A DNA stretch of 64,000 bases. Source: Lachnospiraceae bacterium. Its GTDB lineage: Bacteria > Bacillota > Clostridia > Lachnospirales > Lachnospiraceae. The DNA lies in assembly GCA_015056735.1 (NCBI GenBank), contig SVFT01000009.1:51436-115435 (forward strand), written 5' to 3'. The notes below the pieces were generated by a model. It was not told the DNA's origin. It searched no databases and was given only the letters and a program-made list of their open reading frames with translations. This document shows positions 58,844-64,000 of this stretch, piece by piece. The position numbers and the translations under genes are program-made. Positions within the stretch are counted from its first letter, which is position 1; each line of letters starts with the position of its first letter.

Positions 58844-60727
58844 TTGAATTATCTTTTTATTGTTAAAAACGCTGACGACTTGTTAAGGATTGAAAAAAGG
58901 ATTCGGTCTTTGCAAAAATGTAAAAATAAGACTTATATCTGTTCTGATGAACTGTGTGGTAGTGAAAAAGATTCTCCTGTGAATGGGTTATATTTGCTTA
59001 CTGAAGAAGTAGAACAGTTTGCTGATGATGCAATGGTATATGATATTATCAAAGGATTTAATGATATCATTAAAGAATCAGGGGTGGATGAAACTTGGAT
59101 TTTTGAAATGGGATTTCATATTGAGGGCGGAATTCAACAGCGCTTCAAAGATCTTATTGCATACCATAGATACCTTTTGCAAATTGTTCAGAAGTATTCA
59201 ATAGAAGTCATATACTATTCTCGAAGAATTCGTGATATAGAAAAACTAGCAGTGCGCTGTATTAAGAAATCGGGATTAATCAGATCGGCTGTTGCAGATT
59301 CGTTTTGTTTTAAAAGTTTTTTTTCTGATGTTATTAGCGATAGATGGTATTTTTTACTTGTACGTGTGCATTCTTTGTTTATTATAAGGATTCCGGAATA
59401 CTTAAATCTTTTTATTAGAAAACTTAAGAGTTTAAAAGAGGATTGTGATCGAGTTGGATGCGCGGAACTCGTTTTCTTATCTGATTTTACAAATCGAAAA
59501 CATACTAGCTGGACAATAAGAACAATGCAGAGAGTTCAGAGAACAATTCCCTCGGCTGTTGTTACTTTTGGAGAAAATGCATATAAAACTATGTATTCTT
59601 CTGCTGGGATAGAGGTGATATCAGCAGAGCGCTTTTTTGCACCCTCTAGCTTTTTCTGTGACTGGATATATTGGGAGAAACGCATTAGAAAGGTGGTTCG
59701 TTATATGCTGACTCACAAGACTTTTTCGCTTTCCGAATCAACTTTACATAATTGGCTTAAAAGAGTATTCTATTTATATTTGTGTCAAGATGTTATAATT
59801 CATATTGCACGGAAAAGTATTTTGGAGAGGCTTTTTGTTAATACATCTTTTAATACAGCATTTATTAAGGGTGATAGTAATTTTGTATTCCCGCGAATGG
59901 TCTATTATACATCTGCTAAGATAAGGGGACGGGCAATAACCTTGCTAAAAGACGATACGGTTAGTAACCACATTTATTCTTCGTCCCCCCCCCCTGATCC
60001 TTATTGTAATATTATTAAGGGATATTTTATTCCGGCGACTTTAAAGGAGTTTTATGCCCAAAAGGTTAAAGACGGATTCGCAGGGCAAATAGTACTGGCA
60101 GTTTCCTTGGATATGCAGGAGAAAATCAAGTTAATTTCTAGTAGCCATAACCCTAAGATTCTTTGGGCTCCGTCATATGTCCTTTTAGGAGACGGATCAA
60201 GAAGAAGTTTCCAAGAGATGAATGCTACAGTATTTAAGATATTTGATTCACATCAATACCGACTGTATGCCAAATTCCATCCGGGGCAGCCTCTTGCAGA
60301 AGTGGACCACTTTATTTCGCAATATCACGGTGGAACAATTACGTTCTTGGATAAAGAAGAGGCAATTGAGACAGCATTAGAAGGAGTTGATATTGTTATT
60401 ACAACACCCTCTACGGTATGTTTTGACAGTTTGATAAAGGGAAAGCTTTTAATTGTGCTCATTGACGGATTTGATGTTAAAAGAATCATAAAATTAGCGT
60501 CAGAGAATCTGATTATGATTTATTCGTCACAATTAGAAGAGGTATTGCATAGGATCATTGCTACTTGTCAAAGCGGCGACAAAAATGGTTATATTAGTGA
60601 GATCATCACCAAGGAAAATGAATTCATACGGGTATTAAGAGGAGCTGAAAAAATTTCAGACTACACAGCTTTCATTCGTGATATTAGTTTAGGCGATCAC
60701 GTAATGGAAAGTGATTCTGTGGGATGA
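58844..60727 (+). CDS. Large GT-B-like surface-glycan protein of unknown specificity, carrying a C10 tract
   Basis: The 627-residue protein starts at TTG 58844, seven bases after GAGGAGA; no better start is near. I do not recognise the N-terminal 370 residues, which are basic and partly hydrophobic (ISDRWYFLLVRVHSLFII near 165). The C-terminal 180 residues have ILWAPSYVLLGDGS, LYAKFHPGQPLAEVD and VDIVITTPSTVCFDSLIKGK, a pattern of the TagB/TagF and capsule-synthesis GT-B donor domain. C10 at 59985-59994 encodes SPPPD at residues 381-384, between the two parts. A lost C leads to TAA about 17 codons on; a gained C to TGA immediately. Confidence 0.6.
   Translation: MNYLFIVKNADDLLRIEKRIRSLQKCKNKTYICSDELCGSEKDSPVNGLYLLTEEVEQFADDAMVYDIIKGFNDIIKESGVDETWIFEMGFHIEGGIQQRFKDLIAYHRYLLQIVQKYSIEVIYYSRRIRDIEKLAVRCIKKSGLIRSAVADSFCFKSFFSDVISDRWYFLLVRVHSLFIIRIPEYLNLFIRKLKSLKEDCDRVGCAELVFLSDFTNRKHTSWTIRTMQRVQRTIPSAVVTFGENAYKTMYSSAGIEVISAERFFAPSSFFCDWIYWEKRIRKVVRYMLTHKTFSLSESTLHNWLKRVFYLYLCQDVIIHIARKSILERLFVNTSFNTAFIKGDSNFVFPRMVYYTSAKIRGRAITLLKDDTVSNHIYSSSPPPDPYCNIIKGYFIPATLKEFYAQKVKDGFAGQIVLAVSLDMQEKIKLISSSHNPKILWAPSYVLLGDGSRRSFQEMNATVFKIFDSHQYRLYAKFHPGQPLAEVDHFISQYHGGTITFLDKEEAIETALEGVDIVITTPSTVCFDSLIKGKLLIVLIDGFDVKRIIKLASENLIMIYSSQLEEVLHRIIATCQSGDKNGYISEIITKENEFIRVLRGAEKISDYTAFIRDISLGDHVMESDSVG
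59985..59994 (+). repeat. Homopolymeric C10 tract, longest of the six
   Basis: Ten C in frame as TCC-CCC-CCC-CCT. It is the only C tract on the coding strand. Both one-base shifts remove the C-terminal donor-like domain. Confidence 0.95.
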
Positions 60728-60773
60728 TAGTTTATATATTTACAAGACTTATATTGAGTTAAAAGGACACATG

Positions 60774-62150
60774 ATGGAAAAGATTGAAAAAACCCAAATG
60801 GAGTATACGGAACTAGCCTCACTAGATTCATGCGGAAAAACCTTTAGATATAAAGGGAAGTTTTTGAGAGGGATTTATCATTCTCATGAAGAAGCCATAA
60901 AGGAAATGTTTGATTGTGGGCTGGTTGAGGCACTTGTTAAGATGCGTTTAATCCCAGATACCACTCTGTCAGACTATTTTTCGGATGAGTTTCCAGTGAT
61001 TCTTGAACATGAAGTAATAACTCCTGTTACATATATATTTGAGTGGACATATCACATGCTCTGTGACGCTGCACAAATGATTTTTGACCTTAATGAGGTT
61101 TTGGCGAAATATGGGTATAAGCTGTGGGATTGTCATTCTTACAATATTTTATTTAAAAATAATAAACCGCTATATGTTGATTTTGGTAGCTTCTATAAAG
61201 CAGATGAAAAAATTGAGCGGACGTTTCCGTTGCGTGAATTCAAATGTGATTATATAGTAACGTCTTCTCTTCTTAGGAGAAATGGAGCTCTCCTGCGAGA
61301 CTTACTGAAGGTAAACGACACTGTAACGTTGTCGGATATTACAAGAATCAGAAAAGGTCTTGGAAGACCATCTTATATGGAGACAGTTTCAGAGATACTA
61401 GGTGCATTGCACATAAAATTTTACTCTTCTTTGCCGTTTTATGAGCGTTTTCTTATACAGAGATACGGGAGAAAGGTAAGGAGAATGCAGACCGCGGCAA
61501 CAACAAAGGGTAGATGGTCTGACTATCAACAAGTTGATGCTTCGATGCTTCAAGATATAGAATCTTGGAATAGTGAGGAGTTTAAACGGTTTAATAGAAT
61601 AATTGCTCTTATTGAGAAGTTAGAGATAGAATCAGTATATGAATGGGGCTGCAATAATGGTCTTCTGGCTATTTTGATATGTGGAAGGTTTGATATGATT
61701 AAAGACTACTATTGCTGCGATTATGATGACTACAGTGTTGATAATTTGTACTGCTTTATAAAGCGGGAGGCTCCAAAATACAGATGGTTAAATAAGATCA
61801 AACCTATTGTAGGAAGTTTTTTTGACCCAATAAACCTAAAAAGCAAAAATGGTAACTTGCGGATGAAGTCAGATTTGGTGATTGGTTGTGCAATCGCACA
61901 CCATTTACTTTTAGCGCAGGGGATTAATATTGATATATTATTTGAGACTTTTGCGTCATACACAAGGAAATTTATTCTTATAGAGTTTATGCCGCTGGGA
62001 CTATGGGATGGAACAGGAGTAGAAGCACCTTTACCGGAATATTATACTTTGGATTGGTTTTTGGAGCATATGAGCAAAAAGTTTGACGTAAACCTTGTTG
62101 AGCAGACAGAAAAGAACAGAATTCTTGTTTTTGGAAAATTGCGTTTTTAA
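60774..62150 (+). CDS. Kinase-like domain fused to a class I methyltransferase (NoeA-like)
   Basis: About 458 residues; ATG 60774 has better spacing from AAAAGGA than 60771, and the GTG at 60711 overlaps the previous gene. Residues 60-190 end in KLWDCHSYNILFKNNKPLYVDFGSF, the catalytic HxxN and DFG-like motifs of aminoglycoside-kinase-type folds. Residues 280-455 are a methyltransferase with VYEWGCNNGLLAILICG, YYCCDYDDYSVD and LVIGCAIAHHLL. The same two-part layout occurs in NoeA-like and related glycan proteins, where the kinase-like part lacks proven activity. No homopolymer tract is present. Confidence 0.7.
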   Translation: MEKIEKTQMEYTELASLDSCGKTFRYKGKFLRGIYHSHEEAIKEMFDCGLVEALVKMRLIPDTTLSDYFSDEFPVILEHEVITPVTYIFEWTYHMLCDAAQMIFDLNEVLAKYGYKLWDCHSYNILFKNNKPLYVDFGSFYKADEKIERTFPLREFKCDYIVTSSLLRRNGALLRDLLKVNDTVTLSDITRIRKGLGRPSYMETVSEILGALHIKFYSSLPFYERFLIQRYGRKVRRMQTAATTKGRWSDYQQVDASMLQDIESWNSEEFKRFNRIIALIEKLEIESVYEWGCNNGLLAILICGRFDMIKDYYCCDYDDYSVDNLYCFIKREAPKYRWLNKIKPIVGSFFDPINLKSKNGNLRMKSDLVIGCAIAHHLLLAQGINIDILFETFASYTRKFILIEFMPLGLWDGTGVEAPLPEYYTLDWFLEHMSKKFDVNLVEQTEKNRILVFGKLRF

Positions 62151-62174
62151 GTAGAAACATACGGAGGGATAAAT

Positions 62175-63920
62175 TTGGATACGAACGTGGAATTACTTAA
62201 CCAAATAAATGACGATATTGCTGTGATAATACAGATTACCGATGTCATTCAAACAATCCCAGCAAGGAATCATAGGGAACTGGGTGAAGGAACGGTTTTT
62301 TCTTATTTGATAGATAGATTGAGGACTAACGGACTCAGAAAGATCGTCGTTGCGACCACAGATGATTGTAAGGACGATGACTTGACTCATAAGGCTGAGG
62401 ATTTGGGCATTTTAGTATATAGGGGATCTCTTAGTAATATACCAAAACGACTGCTCGGAGCAGCGGCGCTGGTTGATGCCCCAAATTTTGTCAGAGTATT
62501 AGGAAACTATCCATTTGTGGATACGGACATGATGCGTGAGTTGTATAAGAAGCATGTAGACGGAACGTATGATTATTCTTTCAATGAGAGCCTGAAAGGT
62601 GTTATTTGGGGAATGGGCTGCGAGGTGTTTAATACGTCTTTTTTAGCTTCACTTTCAGAGGAGAATCTTTCAGAGAGTCAAAGGCAGACAGTTGGAATCT
62701 ATATTCGACAGAATCAAGGAAAGTATAGAGTTTTTGAAGATAAACATTATGTTGAAAAAAGACCAAGTTATAAACTAAGTCTTGAGTCAGAGCGAGATTA
62801 TGAAGTTATAAGAGAAGTTGCGCTTAATGTTGAAAAGATTGATTGCAAATCGGTTTCGGCATATTTGTCAAGACATCCGCTTACGGCAAAATACAATCTT
62901 GAAGCACGTCCTAAGGAGGCAGGACTCGAAAAGCTTTTCCTCAATCTTGAGAAGGCCGATAACATTATAGCGAAAAGGATGCCTGACCTTTCTTATCCGA
63001 TTAGCGTAGAGATGACGCTTACCAATGCTTGCAACATGAACTGTGTTTACTGTAGTGATGCTGCATTGCGGCAGAGGCAGGGCGGGCGTGAAATGATATC
63101 CTTAGAGGACTTTAAACGCCTTTTTGAAGATTTGTCGAAAGGCGGAACAAAAGGGATTGTTATTGAGGGGGGGGGCGAACCGACGCTATATTCGCATTTC
63201 AGAGAAGTGGTGGAATGCGCTGTTTCATCTGGTCTTGCTGTTGGACTAATTACAAACGGCTCTATGCGGCTAGACAAGGACGTTATTTGTAAGTTTGAAT
63301 GGATACGTGTTAGTTTAGATGCGTCTACTCCGGAAGAATATAAAGCCCTTAAGGGGGTTGATTTTTACGAGCGTGTGATTGACAATATAGCATATTATGC
63401 ACAACACTGTAATACAGTTGGAGTTGGTTTTGTGGTGACCAAGAACAATATATCCCAGATTGAGGCGTTAGTGATGCGCCTTAGAGAACTAAAGGCTTCC
63501 TATGTTCAACTTCGACCGGTTGTTGATAACGAAGAACTGTATCCGAAAGATATTGACTTATCATATTTGAAATTCTATATGACAAAGGACTTTGGAGTAC
63601 AAGTTGATGGAATGAAAGAAAACGCACAAGTTGGGAACCATGGATTAGCCTGTGTCGCAAGTTCAATTACAAGTATCATTTCCGGCGATGGAAGCGTGTA
63701 CATTTGTGGGAGGTTAAATGTGTATGATTGGTTAAAACCAATCGGAAATATTACGCGAGAATCTTTTCGTGATATCTGGTATGGGGAAGAACGCAAGAAG
63801 CAAATTGAGATGATAAGTAATTGTGATTTTTGCAAAGCAAATTGCCCGCAATGCAGGGTTAGCAAGTTTAATGTGCTATTTGATAAAATATATGGGATTA
63901 CATCAGTGCATTTCATATAA
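62175..63920 (+). CDS. SpsF-like nucleotidyltransferase fused to a radical SAM/SPASM domain, carrying a G9 tract
   Basis: The 581-residue protein starts at TTG 62175, seven bases after GGAGG. Residues 10-240 resemble SpsF cytidylyltransferases (VFSYLIDRLRTNGLRKIVVA, YRGSLSNIPKRLL, VRVLGNYPFVDTDMM), but the usual QARxxSxRLPGK loop reads QITDVIQTIPARNHREL, so activity is uncertain. Residues 275-480 are radical SAM: NACNMNCVYC (CX3CX2C), the GGGEP motif and LITNGS. The C-terminus has SPASM-like cysteines (YICGRLN, then CDFCKANCPQC) for extra clusters. G9 at 63167-63175 encodes the GGGEP motif itself. Confidence 0.8.
   Translation: MDTNVELLNQINDDIAVIIQITDVIQTIPARNHRELGEGTVFSYLIDRLRTNGLRKIVVATTDDCKDDDLTHKAEDLGILVYRGSLSNIPKRLLGAAALVDAPNFVRVLGNYPFVDTDMMRELYKKHVDGTYDYSFNESLKGVIWGMGCEVFNTSFLASLSEENLSESQRQTVGIYIRQNQGKYRVFEDKHYVEKRPSYKLSLESERDYEVIREVALNVEKIDCKSVSAYLSRHPLTAKYNLEARPKEAGLEKLFLNLEKADNIIAKRMPDLSYPISVEMTLTNACNMNCVYCSDAALRQRQGGREMISLEDFKRLFEDLSKGGTKGIVIEGGGEPTLYSHFREVVECAVSSGLAVGLITNGSMRLDKDVICKFEWIRVSLDASTPEEYKALKGVDFYERVIDNIAYYAQHCNTVGVGFVVTKNNISQIEALVMRLRELKASYVQLRPVVDNEELYPKDIDLSYLKFYMTKDFGVQVDGMKENAQVGNHGLACVASSITSIISGDGSVYICGRLNVYDWLKPIGNITRESFRDIWYGEERKKQIEMISNCDFCKANCPQCRVSKFNVLFDKIYGITSVHFI
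63167..63175 (+). repeat. Homopolymeric G9 tract within the radical SAM GGGEP motif
   Basis: Nine G, from the third base of GAG through GGC, at residues 331-334. The -1 frame reaches TAA and the +1 frame reaches TAA, both before the SPASM domain. Confidence 0.95.
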
Positions 63921-64000
63921 TTAAGAGACTAACTATTAGAAGTCAAGTCTGAAACTTAAGATTTAAATCAAAACGCAGAAATGCGATTTGTATAGTGGCT

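Noticed and set aside
52405..63175. Homopolymer tracts as sequencing errors that create or hide frameshifts
   Set aside because: All six genes are in frame with motifs on both sides, so an erroneous tract length is not needed to explain the data. Exact lengths could still be off by three bases or represent a consensus.
63921..64000. Feature in the last 80 bases
   Set aside because: I see no ORF start with a ribosome binding site, no clear hairpin and no repeat; the next gene lies beyond the window.

Overview
The window looks like a chromosomal cell-surface glycan locus from an anaerobic Gram-positive bacterium of the Clostridia, most likely Lachnospiraceae-like. The evidence is strong AGGAGG-type ribosome binding sites with several GTG and TTG starts, a desulfoferrodoxin/rubrerythrin pair, an Rpn-family nuclease and a DUF3791-type protein. 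The organism assignment is inference; no rRNA or tRNA gene lies in the window.

Region 1 (1-26.5 kb, plus strand, tightly spaced) is one long polysaccharide operon. It opens with a 5'-truncated PLP decarboxylase and an ATP-grasp ligase. Next come an apparent UDP-GalNAcA route (a WbpO/TviB-like dehydrogenase at 3228 and a WbpP/TviC-like epimerase at 6966), many GT4 glycosyltransferases, a FemAB-like transferase, a DUF2334 deacetylase-like protein and a PglK-like flippase ABC exporter. A nonulosonic-acid-like pathway follows: LegB, PtmE, an SDR, a NeuB-type synthase, a PIG-L deacetylase, an SpsF-type cytidylyltransferase, a PseG/SpsG-type hydrolase and a WbqC-family protein. The aminotransferase expected after LegB is absent and an SDR sits in its place. 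A GtrII-like membrane glucosyltransferase and a perfect hairpin terminator close the operon. Between the two UDP-GalNAcA genes lies an MNT antitoxin (with a fused helix-turn-helix) next to a HEPN toxin gene whose active-site core has been deleted.

Region 2 (26.6-43.7 kb) holds an Rpn-family nuclease (minus strand), mnmA, two tandem GNAT paralogues and three tandem copies of a 195-bp palindromic repeat. These are followed by further glycosyltransferases, a fused DUF3791-type protein behind an operator-like palindrome, two CotH-family kinases, a GtrB/GT-C pair and a heparinase II/III-like lyase. Hydrophilic, apparently non-conserved insertions interrupt several enzymes here.

Region 3 (43.8-47 kb) is an XRE / ImmA-IrrE / PIN three-gene cassette followed by desulfoferrodoxin and rubrerythrin.

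Region 4 (47-64 kb) is visibly more AT-rich and is a second glycan block: glycosyltransferases, a WecF-like GT56, an acetyltransferase, several methyltransferases, a second flippase-type ABC exporter and two unusual fusion proteins. Six of its genes carry a homopolymeric G or C tract of 8-10 bases inside the reading frame, all currently in frame. Reading each shifted frame by hand gives a premature stop for a one-base gain or loss in all six. No such tract was seen in the other 50 kb. This is the signature of slipped-strand phase variation and is the most striking feature of the window: a candidate multi-gene phase-variable surface-glycan system in a Clostridia-like Gram-positive.
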